The notes beneath the pieces are model-generated. The model was not told the DNA's origin, made no database searches, and was given only the letters and a program-made list of their open reading frames with translations. Below, one piece after another: positions 35,155 to 44,912 of a stretch of DNA of 64,000 nt (positions within the stretch are counted from its first letter, which is position 1; the number at the start of each line of letters is the position of its first letter). Position numbers and translations under genes: made by a program. The DNA comes from Ignavibacteria bacterium (lineage in GTDB: Bacteria > Bacteroidota > Ignavibacteria > Kapaibacteriales > Kapaibacteriaceae), in contig JADJIQ010000004.1 of NCBI GenBank assembly GCA_016707005.1, positions 248,001 to 312,000 on the forward strand. The letters are read 5' to 3'.

Positions 35155-37749
35155 ATGACGCAACGATACGCCCTCGTCCTCACCTTTCTTTTCATCACAT
35201 CACTCTGCCTACCGGCAGCGGACTTCTCTGATTATACCCAACTTGGTCCGCAACAAGTGGCGGCGTTCATGCCTTCCGAGACACGAACGATCATCAACCT
35301 AAGTGGGCAATGGCAGCGCATGAATGACGGTGTCCCCGTGGAGACCGTATCAGTTCCTGGCTCATTGGAGTCCACAACACCGGTCGTGCTTCGACGGACC
35401 ATTCGGATCGAACAAGCAACCCTCAGCAAACACACGTGGCATCTCCAAGTGCTGGGTGTGGTGGACGAGATCGAGCTGCGCGTCAATGGTCGATTCATCA
35501 TGAGATATCCGGGTGGTATGGTGCCCTTCGGCATTCGCATCCCCGATCGAGTTCTTGTTGCAGGCACAAATACAATTGAGTTGGTCATTTCACCGACCAG
35601 TGAACTCACAGCGTTGGTCGAAGGGTTTGCACGTTCTTCAAGATCTCGTCACATGGGGCTCCTGCGTGAGGTCTTCCTTGTTGGAACACCTCATGTTTGG
35701 ACCAACGACATTCGGGTTAGAAGTTCGATCAACGGTGGCAACGGGTCAATGAACGTTAAGGCTACGATCGTCGGTGGGACTGTTGAGCGTCTTCTTGGTT
35801 CTGCCTTGGGAGGCGACGCTTTGACGCAAGGCAAGGCAACGGTCTCTGTTGAGGCCATGCTACGGTCTCGAGATGGTGGACAGATCGTATCGCGAACAGG
35901 AACATCTACCGTCACGATCGAACGGTCTCGCCAGCAGATCGTCAACTTCCAGCTTTCCGTAGCGAACCCACAGCGCTGGAGCGTTGCCTCTCCGAATCTG
36001 TATGACCTTATCGTACGGATCGAGCGCGACGGTCAACTCATCGATATCTACGAGACGCCTGTTGGCTTTCGTTCCATTGGTGTTATGAGTACGGACCGCG
36101 GACGTCAGATATCGATCAACGACTCAATCGTACCGATCTATGCCGTGGATTATGTTGATGACTACCCAAATCGCGGACCGTCGATGTCCTGGCGTCAGAT
36201 GGAGCTTGATGTATCCCTGATGAAGACGCTTGGTGTAAATGTCGTAAAGATCCGCAACGGCAGTCCACACCCTTATTTCCTCAGCCTCTGCGATCGCTAC
36301 GGCCTGATGGTGATGGCAGAGCTCCCAACGTCCGACGTTCCCTCGGACATGATCCTGCAGGAAGAGCTGCTGGCTCGGTATCGCAACACCTCTGAACGGT
36401 CTATCGCCTATCTGGATTCTCATCCCTCAGTGATCGCCATCGGTTTGAGCGATGGATTGGAAGAAGGCTCCGACGCCGTTGCTCAATATCACGCAGACCT
36501 CGTTCAGTTGTATCGTAAACTCTCTACGAAGATGCTTTTCAAAGTCGTTCCTGCCGGACTTTACGACCGTACGAGCGAAGGTGGTTTTGACCTTATCATT
36601 ATCAAGTTCAGCACAACGCAGGATCGTACTCGTTTTGAACGCATCGTTCAGGCGCTTCCGAAAGCATTCCGTTCTGCTGCTGTCATCACGGAATTCGGTT
36701 CTCGGTTGTCGCCAAGCAATACGAATGGGTTCAGCGATCCTCTCTCCAATGAAGCGCAGGCCTTGGTTGTGCGCGACTGTTTCCGCGCCTCGATATCTGC
36801 CGGTCTCGCGGGCGTTATGATCTGGTCGTTCGTGGACTATTCTCTTGAACGTCCAACGATGTTGGTCGATCATTACGATTCGTATGTCTGCACGTCCGGC
36901 CTTCTCGACGTTTGGCGTCAACCTCGCATCTCGTATGCCATGTTGAAGTCTCTCATCAATGATGAGAAGGAGCCCCTTCTTCAAGCTCGGTATGCGGCGT
37001 TTGACACCCCGCTCGTCTTCATCGCTGCGGGCATCATCCTTGCGTTGATCATGACGTTCCTGATCAATCGTTCACGTCGGTTCCGTGAATACCTGTTGCG
37101 TGCCATTGCACGGCCGTACAACTTCTATGCTGACATCAGAGACCAACGGATCCTCTCCGCAGTGCAAACGTCCTTCCTCGGCATCGTCATTGCCAGCTGT
37201 GTTGGATTGGTAATTTCGTCGTTGCTGTACTACGTTCGTGTTGATGCCGAGATCGAGTATCTCTTGCATCTTCTTATCCCTTCGAATGTAGCCTATGATG
37301 TGGTTCGGTTTGTGTCATGGAGGCCGACCCTCGCAGTTCCATTGTGGTCCACAGTTGTTATGGGGCTTTTTGTTCTCGCAGCCTTCCTACTCCGTGTTGG
37401 ATCGATGTTCATCAAGGCACGCATCTATTTCCGCGATACCCTTACGATCGTTGTGTGGTCGGCCTTGCCATTGGTGGTGCTTCTTCCCATCGGCGTTGCC
37501 CTTTACCAGGCACTCAGCACGGATGCTCTGTCTCTCTGGGTTCCATTGCTTGTGATCGCACTAACGATCTGGTCATTAATGCGCACCCTGCGTGCTACTT
37601 CTGTCGTGTTCGATGTACCATCCACCATCGTGTATTCGATCGGACTTGGACTTGTAGTAGTAGCTCTTGTAGCGATCCTGATCTCTTGGAATGCGTCGTA
37701 TGACGCCTTCTCCTTCGTCAAGTTCTACTTCTCCGTTGTTTCGGCGTAA
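35155..37749 (+). CDS. GH2-like protein fused to a multi-pass membrane domain; acid/base motif missing
   Basis: 864 residues with a signal peptide (ending PAADFSDY). Residues ~40-180 are a GH2 sugar-binding-like domain (WHLQVLGVVDEIELRVNGRF, MGLLREVFLVGTP), ~190-300 an immunoglobulin-like domain, ~310-600 a TIM-barrel-like domain. The expected nucleophile is present (E513 in ITEFGS), but the normal Asn-Glu acid/base pair is replaced by D433-G434 in IGLSDGLEEG. From about residue 616 six membrane helices follow, similar in style to Yip1-type domains. So this is probably a membrane-anchored, possibly non-catalytic glycan-binding protein. Ten bases before hrcA. Confidence 0.7.
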   Translation: MTQRYALVLTFLFITSLCLPAADFSDYTQLGPQQVAAFMPSETRTIINLSGQWQRMNDGVPVETVSVPGSLESTTPVVLRRTIRIEQATLSKHTWHLQVLGVVDEIELRVNGRFIMRYPGGMVPFGIRIPDRVLVAGTNTIELVISPTSELTALVEGFARSSRSRHMGLLREVFLVGTPHVWTNDIRVRSSINGGNGSMNVKATIVGGTVERLLGSALGGDALTQGKATVSVEAMLRSRDGGQIVSRTGTSTVTIERSRQQIVNFQLSVANPQRWSVASPNLYDLIVRIERDGQLIDIYETPVGFRSIGVMSTDRGRQISINDSIVPIYAVDYVDDYPNRGPSMSWRQMELDVSLMKTLGVNVVKIRNGSPHPYFLSLCDRYGLMVMAELPTSDVPSDMILQEELLARYRNTSERSIAYLDSHPSVIAIGLSDGLEEGSDAVAQYHADLVQLYRKLSTKMLFKVVPAGLYDRTSEGGFDLIIIKFSTTQDRTRFERIVQALPKAFRSAAVITEFGSRLSPSNTNGFSDPLSNEAQALVVRDCFRASISAGLAGVMIWSFVDYSLERPTMLVDHYDSYVCTSGLLDVWRQPRISYAMLKSLINDEKEPLLQARYAAFDTPLVFIAAGIILALIMTFLINRSRRFREYLLRAIARPYNFYADIRDQRILSAVQTSFLGIVIASCVGLVISSLLYYVRVDAEIEYLLHLLIPSNVAYDVVRFVSWRPTLAVPLWSTVVMGLFVLAAFLLRVGSMFIKARIYFRDTLTIVVWSALPLVVLLPIGVALYQALSTDALSLWVPLLVIALTIWSLMRTLRATSVVFDVPSTIVYSIGLGLVVVALVAILISWNASYDAFSFVKFYFSVVSA

Positions 37750-37758
37750 GGGAACGCG

Positions 37759-38844
37759 ATGTCTGTGATCGTTCCGGTTGACCACCGAGATCTGAATGAC
37801 CGTGAGCGCTCGATCCTACGTGCGATCGTCCAGCTCTTCATTCTCCATGCAACTCCCGTTGGGTCGCGTGTGGTATCGAAGTACCTCGAACGCACCCTGC
37901 CATTGAGTCCGGCAACGATCCGCAATACGATGTCCGACCTTGAGGCAATGGGCTACATCACCCATCCTCACACGTCGGCCGGACGTATGCCAACGGACCT
38001 AGGATATCGCTTCTACGTTGATTCATTGGTTGATATCAGCAGGGTTCCGATCCATGAATCTGAACAGGTTGTTTCAGACCTGCTTTCCCTACCGCGGGAG
38101 AGCGTCATGCGCGATGCATCGCGCATTCTTGGATCGCTAAGCCGACACTTGGCAATGGTGCAGCTCCCCCTGCTTCGCGAAGCACTCGTGCAACGTGTGG
38201 AGCTGATCCCGTTGTCCACAGAGCGACTTCTTGTGGTGATCGCTCTCGATAGTGATATCGTTCGTACGCTCACTCTCGAGACCAATGACCTCATCGAACC
38301 CGGAACGGTTGAGGCGGTCTCGCGACAGCTCAATGAACGGTTGTCCGGACGCCCCCTCTCGTCTATCACAACCATGCTCTCGGAACTGCTCGCCCCCTCA
38401 TCAGATCAAACGCCATCCTTGTTCAGGTTGTTCGTTGAACAGGTTGGGAATCTGGTCAGCACACAGCCGAGCGGAATGGTCCATATTTCCGGAGCACAGA
38501 ACCTGATCACACAACCGGAGTTTGAAGCGCCGGAACGACTCCGCAGTGTTATCGAACTTGTTGAGAACGAAGATGTCATCGTCCACCTCCTCGGAACAGC
38601 TACAGAGGCCGGACGGGTTTCGATCACCATCGGGAATGAATTCGCAGAGGCCGAGATGCGAGACTATGCAATGATCGCAACTACCTATCGGGCCGGTCAT
38701 GCAACCGGGTCTCTTGGCATCATTGGACCGCGCCGGATGGACTACGGACGCATGATCTCGATCGTACAACTTATGTCGAGTGTACTTACACGTACTCTCG
38801 GGGATATTCGTCAACTGCCCGATGATACTGACGTCGGGCTTTAG
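37759..38844 (+). CDS. hrcA: Heat-shock repressor HrcA
   Basis: 361 residues. The winged-helix N-terminus is typical (LNDRERSILRAIVQLFI, GSRVVSKYLERTLPLSPATI, HPHTSAGRMPTDLGYRFYVD), followed by a GAF-like and an inserted domain. HrcA binds CIRCE inverted repeats; none is visible in the short gap before it or before grpE. It leads hrcA-grpE-dnaJ; groEL and dnaK are not in the window. Confidence 0.95.
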   Translation: MSVIVPVDHRDLNDRERSILRAIVQLFILHATPVGSRVVSKYLERTLPLSPATIRNTMSDLEAMGYITHPHTSAGRMPTDLGYRFYVDSLVDISRVPIHESEQVVSDLLSLPRESVMRDASRILGSLSRHLAMVQLPLLREALVQRVELIPLSTERLLVVIALDSDIVRTLTLETNDLIEPGTVEAVSRQLNERLSGRPLSSITTMLSELLAPSSDQTPSLFRLFVEQVGNLVSTQPSGMVHISGAQNLITQPEFEAPERLRSVIELVENEDVIVHLLGTATEAGRVSITIGNEFAEAEMRDYAMIATTYRAGHATGSLGIIGPRRMDYGRMISIVQLMSSVLTRTLGDIRQLPDDTDVGL

Positions 38845-38858
38845 CCCGATGATACTGA
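38818..38858. repeat. Duplicated 14-mer around the hrcA stop, with a small hairpin
   Basis: CCCGATGATACTGA occurs at 38818-38831 and 38845-38858. Between them TCGGGCT-TT-AGCCCGA can fold into a tight seven-base stem that includes the hrcA stop codon. Confidence 0.6.
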
Positions 38859-38874
38859 AACACAACCCAACACC

Positions 38875-39393
38875 ATGAATAACGAAGAACAAGAACTAAC
38901 ATCAGAAGAGCAGATCGAAGCACTTCAACTCCAGGTTGAGGAGTGGAAGGATCTTGCTCATCGGCGTTCAGCCGAGATCGCCAATATTCAGCGCCGGACA
39001 CAGGAAGAACGTCAGGCAATGGCGAACCATGCGTCGGAACGGGTGATCACCAAGATGCTTCCGGTCCTCGATGATCTACATGCAGCTCTGGAATCTGCGC
39101 GGAAGACATCTGATGAATCTCCTCTCAAGACCGGCATAGAAATGATCTATGCCAAGGCGGTGAAGATCTTCGAAGAATCCGGCGTTTCGGTGATCGAGGC
39201 CGGAGTGGGTGAACCATTCAATGTTGAGTTTCATGAAGCTCTCATGCATACAGTATCTGAGCATCCGGAGGGTCATGTGATCCAGAATGTTCAACGCGGT
39301 TATCAGCTTCATGACAAGGTGATCCGCCATGCGAAGGTCATCACCTCTGCCGGACTCCCAGCCCACACTGATACAACGGAAGACAGATCATGA
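38875..39393 (+). CDS. grpE: Nucleotide exchange factor GrpE
   Basis: 172 residues. Acidic N-terminus, long coiled coil ([20 protein letters not shown]), then [16 protein letters not shown] and the C-terminal beta domain with [14 protein letters not shown] and [14 protein letters not shown]. It releases ADP from DnaK. Its stop overlaps the dnaJ start by four bases. Confidence 0.95.
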   Translation: MNNEEQELTSEEQIEALQLQVEEWKDLAHRRSAEIANIQRRTQEERQAMANHASERVITKMLPVLDDLHAALESARKTSDESPLKTGIEMIYAKAVKIFEESGVSVIEAGVGEPFNVEFHEALMHTVSEHPEGHVIQNVQRGYQLHDKVIRHAKVITSAGLPAHTDTTEDRS

Positions 39394-40538
39394 CGGAACG
39401 CGACTACTACGAGATCCTTGGCGTTGGCAAGTCCGCATCGGCAGACGAGATCAAATCAGCCTATCGGAAGATGGCCATGCAATTCCATCCGGATCGCAAT
39501 CCAGACGATCCGAGTGCTGAAGGCAAGTTCAAGGAAGCTGCAGAGGCATACGAAGTACTCAGCGACCAGAACAAGCGCGCCCGTTATGATCAATACGGTC
39601 ACGCTGGGATGCGCGGCGGTCAGGATTACCACCAGTATTCGAACATCAACGACATCTTCAGTGCGTTCGGTGACATCTTCGGTCAATCCATCTTTGGCGA
39701 CATGTTTGGCCAGCAGCAGCGCGGCGGACGCAAACGTTCGCAACGTGAGCCTGGCGCAGACCTCCGTGTTCGAATGCCGTTGAGTCTCGAAGACATCGCA
39801 ACAGGCGTAGATCGTACGATCAAGCTACGCCATTGGAAGGCCTGCGGCACATGTAGCGGATCTGGGGCAAAAGAAGGCTCAGGATTCTCCACGTGTACGG
39901 TCTGTGAAGGCTCAGGAGAGATCCGCCAGGTCTCTCGCAGCGTCTTCGGTCAGTTCATCAACATCGCACCATGTACCACATGCGGTGGCACCGGAGAGAT
40001 CCTCAAGGATCGCTGTGACACGTGCGAAGGTGAAGGTCGCGTAGAAGGTGAAACCACCGTAAAAGTCACGATTCCGGCCGGTGTACACACTGGTAATTAT
40101 CTCACGGTCACGGGTAAGGGGCATGCAGGTCGTAGGGGTGGTGAGTCCGGTGATGCGATCGTGGTCATTGAAGAGACCGAACATGAGGTGTTTGAGCGCG
40201 ACGAGGATGATGTGTACATGGACGTGGTAGTGGACTTCCCTACTGCTGCCCTTGGCGGCGAAGTGAATGTCCAAACGCTGTTTGGTGAGTCTTCATTGAA
40301 GATCGAACCGGGCACCCAGCCGGGGGCGGTCCTGCGGATGAAAGGTAAGGGTATCCCTCACCTCAATGCAAGGGGCAGCGGCGACCAACTCGTACGTTTC
40401 AATGTTCATGTGCCAACGAAGCTCTCATCAAAAGAAAAGTCGGTCCTGAAGGATCTGGCAACAAGTGACCATTTCAAGCCAAAGGATCAACGAGTAGAGT
40501 CACACTTCTTCGATAAGATCAAAGAAGCGTTCTCCTAG
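39390..40538 (+). CDS. dnaJ: Chaperone DnaJ (Hsp40)
   Basis: 382 residues. J domain with the HPD tripeptide ([11 protein letters not shown]), Gly/Phe-rich linker (about 70-115), four zinc-finger CxxCxGxG repeats ([36 protein letters not shown]) and the C-terminal substrate-binding domains. Works with DnaK and the adjacent GrpE. Confidence 0.96.
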   Translation: MTERDYYEILGVGKSASADEIKSAYRKMAMQFHPDRNPDDPSAEGKFKEAAEAYEVLSDQNKRARYDQYGHAGMRGGQDYHQYSNINDIFSAFGDIFGQSIFGDMFGQQQRGGRKRSQREPGADLRVRMPLSLEDIATGVDRTIKLRHWKACGTCSGSGAKEGSGFSTCTVCEGSGEIRQVSRSVFGQFINIAPCTTCGGTGEILKDRCDTCEGEGRVEGETTVKVTIPAGVHTGNYLTVTGKGHAGRRGGESGDAIVVIEETEHEVFERDEDDVYMDVVVDFPTAALGGEVNVQTLFGESSLKIEPGTQPGAVLRMKGKGIPHLNARGSGDQLVRFNVHVPTKLSSKEKSVLKDLATSDHFKPKDQRVESHFFDKIKEAFS

Positions 40539-40569
40539 AGGAACATGAGGCGCTTCAGAAGGACCTCCT

Positions 40570-41061
40570 ATGAAGCGCTTCATCACCGTCATACAAAAGC
40601 ACCTCGGTATTACCCGGTCCGAGGCCGTTGCGATCACCTTCATTGCATCTGTACTTTCGATAGGAAGTATTGGGAGCAGACTTTGGCCTACGACCTCCAC
40701 GCATGAGCATGTTACAGCCGAACGCATCTCGCAGATGCTCGATTCCTTAGAATCAGACCGTCTCAATCCTGAAGGGGGCTCACCAATCCCCTCTGAAACA
40801 AGAGCTGAACCCAGCAGATCTCAGAGTACAGACTCAGGATCAGCTCCAAGACCATCCCCGAAGACGCCGCGGGTCGTCAACCTCAATTCGGCAACGACCT
40901 CCGACCTCGAATCATTGCCAGGAATAGGACCTGCTATGGCCCAGAGGATAATCGAGGCACGCACACGCAGGCCCTTCACGTGTGCAGAAGACCTGCTCAA
41001 TGTGAAAGGTATCGGCGAGAAGAAACTCGCAAAGCTTCTCCCTTACGTCAAGGTGCCGTAA
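40570..41061 (+). CDS. ComEA-like helix-hairpin-helix protein
   Basis: 163 residues. One N-terminal membrane segment (EAVAITFIASVLSIGSIGSR), a low-complexity Ser/Pro-rich linker, then a ComEA-type double helix-hairpin-helix: VNLNSATTSDLESLPGIGPA, then MAQRIIEARTRRPF and LLNVKGIGEKKLAKLLPYV. Such proteins bind DNA at the envelope, in some species for transformation. No other competence gene is nearby, so a role in DNA uptake is only possible. Confidence 0.85.
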   Translation: MKRFITVIQKHLGITRSEAVAITFIASVLSIGSIGSRLWPTTSTHEHVTAERISQMLDSLESDRLNPEGGSPIPSETRAEPSRSQSTDSGSAPRPSPKTPRVVNLNSATTSDLESLPGIGPAMAQRIIEARTRRPFTCAEDLLNVKGIGEKKLAKLLPYVKVP

Positions 41062-41071
41062 ATTCAACCAC

Positions 41072-41917
41072 ATGCGCGTAACGGTCTATCTCCATCCTCA
41101 AAGAACTGCAGTGGCTCATTGGTCCGAGGACCAAGCTGTCCCGGTTCTTTCGGCCTATTTCGAACGTAAACCCGAGGAGCCCCTTGACGATCTTGTTGAA
41201 GGGGCGGAAGACGTTACTGTAGCAGTGCATGGTTCGATGATCACGTTTCATGCCTATCCGATTGATGCTGATGAAGATGTAGTGGAGAGACGCAGGTTTG
41301 AGCTCTCAACATGTCTCCCCGATGTTCTTGAGGGAGTAGACGTTGTGCATGACATCACCACGCCAGCTCATTTGCATGGCACACAGTGGCACGGGATCAT
41401 CATCATCACCAAGACCGTGATCGAAGCCATCCACAGGCGCGTCCTTAGAGAAGCTACCTTGGTTACAGACATTGAGCTCGACATTGAGATCGCTCGAGCA
41501 ACGGTTCCGCAACAGACTTCGCCGTGGCTGCTCATGGGTCGGCGAGGCGCAGTGTGGTATAGAGCCGTCATCGGCACCGATCATGCCCTGCAATCACTGA
41601 CGTCCATTCCGAATGAAGCCAACATTGCGCCTGGTTCCGTTGTCAGCGAAAGTGTTCTTCAACTTCGTTCTGCCACCGGGTTCTTTATCGACAGAGTTCT
41701 GCTCTTCGGCGACCACCTAACGAAGTCCGCGTATGCTGACATATCGGCTGCCGTAAAACCTCTTGATGTTCGAACCGGCCGACTGCAGCCGTTTCGACGT
41801 GTCAAAACAGAACTTGATGCGAACCTTCAGACATCGTTGTTAGCCAAGGCACAACTCCTTGGACCACTCGTAGCACCTGCGCTCTCGTCTGTAACGGCAG
41901 AAACTCTTCACGCATGA
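41072..41917 (+). CDS. Unknown protein upstream of rsmD (possibly DUF3822-like)
   Basis: 281 residues, no signal or membrane segment. The alternation of short beta strands and helices (MRVTVYLHPQRTAVAHW, VTVAVHGSMITFHAYPID, HGIIIITKTVIEAIHRRVLR, SPWLLMGRRGAVWYRAVIG) suggests an actin-like ATPase fold without recognisable nucleotide motifs. In many Bacteroidota a DUF3822 protein of similar size precedes rsmD, and the ATGA overlap with rsmD supports that equivalence. This is inference from context, not a sequence match. Confidence 0.6.
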   Translation: MRVTVYLHPQRTAVAHWSEDQAVPVLSAYFERKPEEPLDDLVEGAEDVTVAVHGSMITFHAYPIDADEDVVERRRFELSTCLPDVLEGVDVVHDITTPAHLHGTQWHGIIIITKTVIEAIHRRVLREATLVTDIELDIEIARATVPQQTSPWLLMGRRGAVWYRAVIGTDHALQSLTSIPNEANIAPGSVVSESVLQLRSATGFFIDRVLLFGDHLTKSAYADISAAVKPLDVRTGRLQPFRRVKTELDANLQTSLLAKAQLLGPLVAPALSSVTAETLHA

Positions 41918-42474
41918 GAGTCATCGGGGGCACTCTCAAGGGTCGCGTTGTACCGCCTCCTCCGGGATCTGATACGCGCCCAACAACGGACGTCCTAAAA
42001 GAGAGTCTCTTCAGTGTGATCACCCATCATCTCGATCTTACAGGGAAACGAGTCTTGGATCTCTGTGCCGGGAGTGGACAACTCAGCTGGGAAATGCTCA
42101 GCAGAGGAGCCAAGGAGGCAACATTGGTGGACGCATCGACTCCCGTATGCAGGCACTTGAGAAGTGTGGCCGGTGAATTCGGATTCGACCAGCAAACAAC
42201 CATTGTCCGAACAGACGTTCTGGGATACATCAAGAACGGACAGCCGCCGCCGTTCGATGTGATCGTTGCCGATCCTCCGTATGCTCTCAAGCTCTGCAAT
42301 CACATAGCCGAGGCACTCACCAAGAGTCCCCTACTGGCACCAACAACGATCGTTATCCTCGAACATGGCGATCAAGAAGCGGTGATCGTTCCAGAGGGCG
42401 CTTCCTTGTTGTGGCATAAGGAACGGGGCTCAACAGTGATCGACGTACTACGCTATGAACGCCCCTTACCGTAA
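41914..42474 (+). CDS. rsmD: 16S rRNA G966 methyltransferase RsmD
   Basis: 186 residues. RVIGGTLKGRVVPPPPGSDT, then TTDVLKESLFSVI and the SAM-binding VLDLCAGSGQLSWEMLSRGA, and the catalytic DPPY motif (VIVADPPYALKL). Modifies guanine 966 of 16S rRNA (E. coli numbering). Followed ten bases later by coaD, a gene pair conserved in many bacteria. Confidence 0.93.
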   Translation: MRVIGGTLKGRVVPPPPGSDTRPTTDVLKESLFSVITHHLDLTGKRVLDLCAGSGQLSWEMLSRGAKEATLVDASTPVCRHLRSVAGEFGFDQQTTIVRTDVLGYIKNGQPPPFDVIVADPPYALKLCNHIAEALTKSPLLAPTTIVILEHGDQEAVIVPEGASLLWHKERGSTVIDVLRYERPLP

Positions 42475-42484
42475 TTTGCGCACT

Positions 42485-42964
42485 ATGTCAAAGCACGCCA
42501 TGTATCCGGGATCGTTCGATCCCATCACGAACGGTCACGTCGATGTGATCGAGCGTGCCGCCCAAATGTTCGAGACCGTAACAGTCGTTGTGGCCAAGAA
42601 CAGCAAAAAGACCCCCTTGTTCGATGAAACAGAGCGCCTTGAGATGGCATCTGCTTCCCTCGTTCATCTTCCCAATGTACGTGTAACGGTCCATGCCGGG
42701 CTTGTGGTGGACTTTGCACGGGAGAACGGCGTAGATGTCATCGTCCGCGGCTTGCGCGCCGTGAGTGACTTTGAGTATGAGTTTCAGATCGCACTTATGA
42801 ATCGCAAACTTCAACCCGACGTAACAACGATCTTCATGATGCCGCATGAACGATTCACGTACCTGAACTCAAGCATCATCCGCGAATTGGGTCGGTATGA
42901 GCAGAATATCACCGAGTTCGTTCCACAGATCGTGGCCGAACGCATGAAGAAGAAATTCGCATGA
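42485..42964 (+). CDS. coaD: Phosphopantetheine adenylyltransferase CoaD
   Basis: 159 residues. MYPGSFDPITNGHVDVIERA carries the HxGH-type motif (TNGH), and RGLRAVSDFEYEFQIALMNR and YLNSSIIRELGRY are family hallmarks. Catalyses the fourth step of coenzyme A synthesis. Start at 42485; the frame extends upstream into rsmD without similarity. Its stop overlaps the rimO start. Confidence 0.95.
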   Translation: MSKHAMYPGSFDPITNGHVDVIERAAQMFETVTVVVAKNSKKTPLFDETERLEMASASLVHLPNVRVTVHAGLVVDFARENGVDVIVRGLRAVSDFEYEFQIALMNRKLQPDVTTIFMMPHERFTYLNSSIIRELGRYEQNITEFVPQIVAERMKKKFA

Positions 42965-44238
42965 AGGTCCACATCATCACGCTGGGTTGCAGCAAGAACA
43001 CAGTAGATAGCGAAACATTGGCCGGTCACCTTACGGCCAACAACATGGAACTGGCTGAATCCGTTGAAGATGCCGATACACTCGTGATCAACACGTGCGG
43101 CTTCATTGACACAGCAAAAGAAGAAAGCGTTAACACGATCCTTGAAGCCGCTCAACTACGCAAGGACGGCTCACTTCGTCAGTTGGTCGTTGCAGGATGC
43201 CTTTCAGAACGCTACGGAGACGATCTTCGAAAGGAGATCCCGGAGGTGGATCACTTCTTTGGAACAGAGGCCTATGAGCAGATCATCAAGGCTATCTCAC
43301 CAGATCTCAAGTATTCGTTGCTGGGCGACCGGATCCTTTCCACCCCTCAGCACTATGCCTATCTGAAGATCTCTGAAGGCTGTGACAATCCCTGTTCGTT
43401 CTGCGCTATTCCAATCATGCGCGGGACTCACCGAAGCACGCCGATCGAGACGCTGGTAAAGAATGCACAGAATCTTGTGTCGCAGTGCGTGAAAGAGATC
43501 GTGCTGGTCGCTCAAGATCTCACCTACTACGGCCTGGATATCTACGAAAAGCGTCGTCTCGCAGACCTTCTCACGGCGCTCTCTGACGAAAGCGGTGCAG
43601 AGTGGATACGGTGTATGTATGCCTATCCTGCCAAGTTCCCTCTCGACATACTACCGGTGATCCGCGACAGAAAGAACATCTGCAACTATCTCGACATGCC
43701 GCTTCAGCATGCCTCAACGAATGTTCTGAAGAATATGAGAAGGGGCATCACACGGCGCGCAACCGAAGAACTCCTTGATCAGATCCGTCAACAGGTGCCA
43801 GATATCACACTTCGGAGTACTTTCATCATCGGATATCCGAGTGAAACGGAAGCGGATGTAGACGAGTTGATGGAATTCCTCCAACAACAACAGCTCGATC
43901 GCGTAGGAGTGTTCAAGTACTCTCAGGAAGACGACACCTACGCCTATATTCTTGGCGACCCGATCCCCGACGACGTCAAGGATGCTCGTGTCCAACGAGT
44001 GATGGAACTCCAGGGTGAGATCTCCCTTTCAAAGAACTTGGCAAAGATCGGCTCTACTCAACGGGTACTCATCGAAGAAGACCTTACCGGAGAATATCGA
44101 GGTCGCACTGAATCAGACGCTCCTGAGGTTGACAACGACGTCTATGTCCGCTCTGAACGCCCCCTATCACTTGGCTCCTTCGTTGATGTAACGATTGATG
44201 ACGCAGCTGAGTTCGATATTTTTGGTCAAACCACGTAG
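42961..44238 (+). CDS. rimO: Ribosomal protein S12 methylthiotransferase RimO
   Basis: 425 residues. IITLGCSKNTVDSE is the RimO form of the UPF0004 N-terminus, the radical-SAM motif is CDNPCSFC, and a TRAM domain closes the protein (VLIEEDLTGEYRGRTESDAP). Modifies an aspartate of ribosomal protein S12. A second methylthiotransferase, MtaB, is at 15939-17291. Confidence 0.95.
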   Translation: MKVHIITLGCSKNTVDSETLAGHLTANNMELAESVEDADTLVINTCGFIDTAKEESVNTILEAAQLRKDGSLRQLVVAGCLSERYGDDLRKEIPEVDHFFGTEAYEQIIKAISPDLKYSLLGDRILSTPQHYAYLKISEGCDNPCSFCAIPIMRGTHRSTPIETLVKNAQNLVSQCVKEIVLVAQDLTYYGLDIYEKRRLADLLTALSDESGAEWIRCMYAYPAKFPLDILPVIRDRKNICNYLDMPLQHASTNVLKNMRRGITRRATEELLDQIRQQVPDITLRSTFIIGYPSETEADVDELMEFLQQQQLDRVGVFKYSQEDDTYAYILGDPIPDDVKDARVQRVMELQGEISLSKNLAKIGSTQRVLIEEDLTGEYRGRTESDAPEVDNDVYVRSERPLSLGSFVDVTIDDAAEFDIFGQTT

Positions 44239-44280
44239 AACAGAATCAGAACATTCACTCTCATCACACGGATGACCTTC

Positions 44281-44904
44281 ATGAAACATCTTCTTACTGC
44301 CTGTGCTGCCATTGTTCTTGCAGCAACGTCGTTGAGTGCTCAAAAAGTTGAACTCAATGCGTTTGCGAACTACATGTTCGGTGCGTCGAATGACTACTAC
44401 TACAACAACTACAACGGCAATCTCTATATCGAGCCATCGATCGTCTATGGCGGCGCAATCGACGTTGACCTACGCAACAACATGATGCTTGAACTGCAGT
44501 ATGCCTTTCAACCAACCACGGTTCGAATCGAAGGGTATGCCGGTTCTCCGTCGGATAACGGGAGTGAGATCAACAACCACTTCATTCAGATCGGTGGTCT
44601 GTACCACAAGGATGTGAACGACAAGGTCACGATGTTCGGCGGTCTTTTGTTCGGCATGGAGATCTTTGCCCCAGCAAACCAAGCATATGATTCTGAGACC
44701 CGCTTCCTTGGCTCGCTCACGGGCGGGGCGAAGATCTGGCTCAATGACAAGATCGGTCTTCGACTCAATGCCAACCTCAACATGCCGATGATCTTCAGTG
44801 GAGCGGGATTCTACCTCGGTACCGGAGGAAGTGGATACGGGGTTTCAACAGTGATCCAGCTGTTCCAATTCAGTCTTGGCGGCGGACTCGTATTCAAGCT
44901 GTAA
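44281..44904 (+). CDS. Outer-membrane beta-barrel protein
   Basis: 207 residues from ATG 44281 (an ATG nine bases earlier is also in frame). Signal peptide MKHLLTACAAIVLAATSLSA, then a small barrel pattern: NAFANYMFGASNDYYYNNYN near the start, strands such as NMMLELQYAFQPTTVRI and KIGLRLNANLNMPMIF, ending in FSLGGGLVFKL. Unnamed family. The terminal Leu-Lys-Leu differs from the usual aromatic end. Confidence 0.75.
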   Translation: MKHLLTACAAIVLAATSLSAQKVELNAFANYMFGASNDYYYNNYNGNLYIEPSIVYGGAIDVDLRNNMMLELQYAFQPTTVRIEGYAGSPSDNGSEINNHFIQIGGLYHKDVNDKVTMFGGLLFGMEIFAPANQAYDSETRFLGSLTGGAKIWLNDKIGLRLNANLNMPMIFSGAGFYLGTGGSGYGVSTVIQLFQFSLGGGLVFKL

Positions 44905-44912
44905 GGGGCGTA

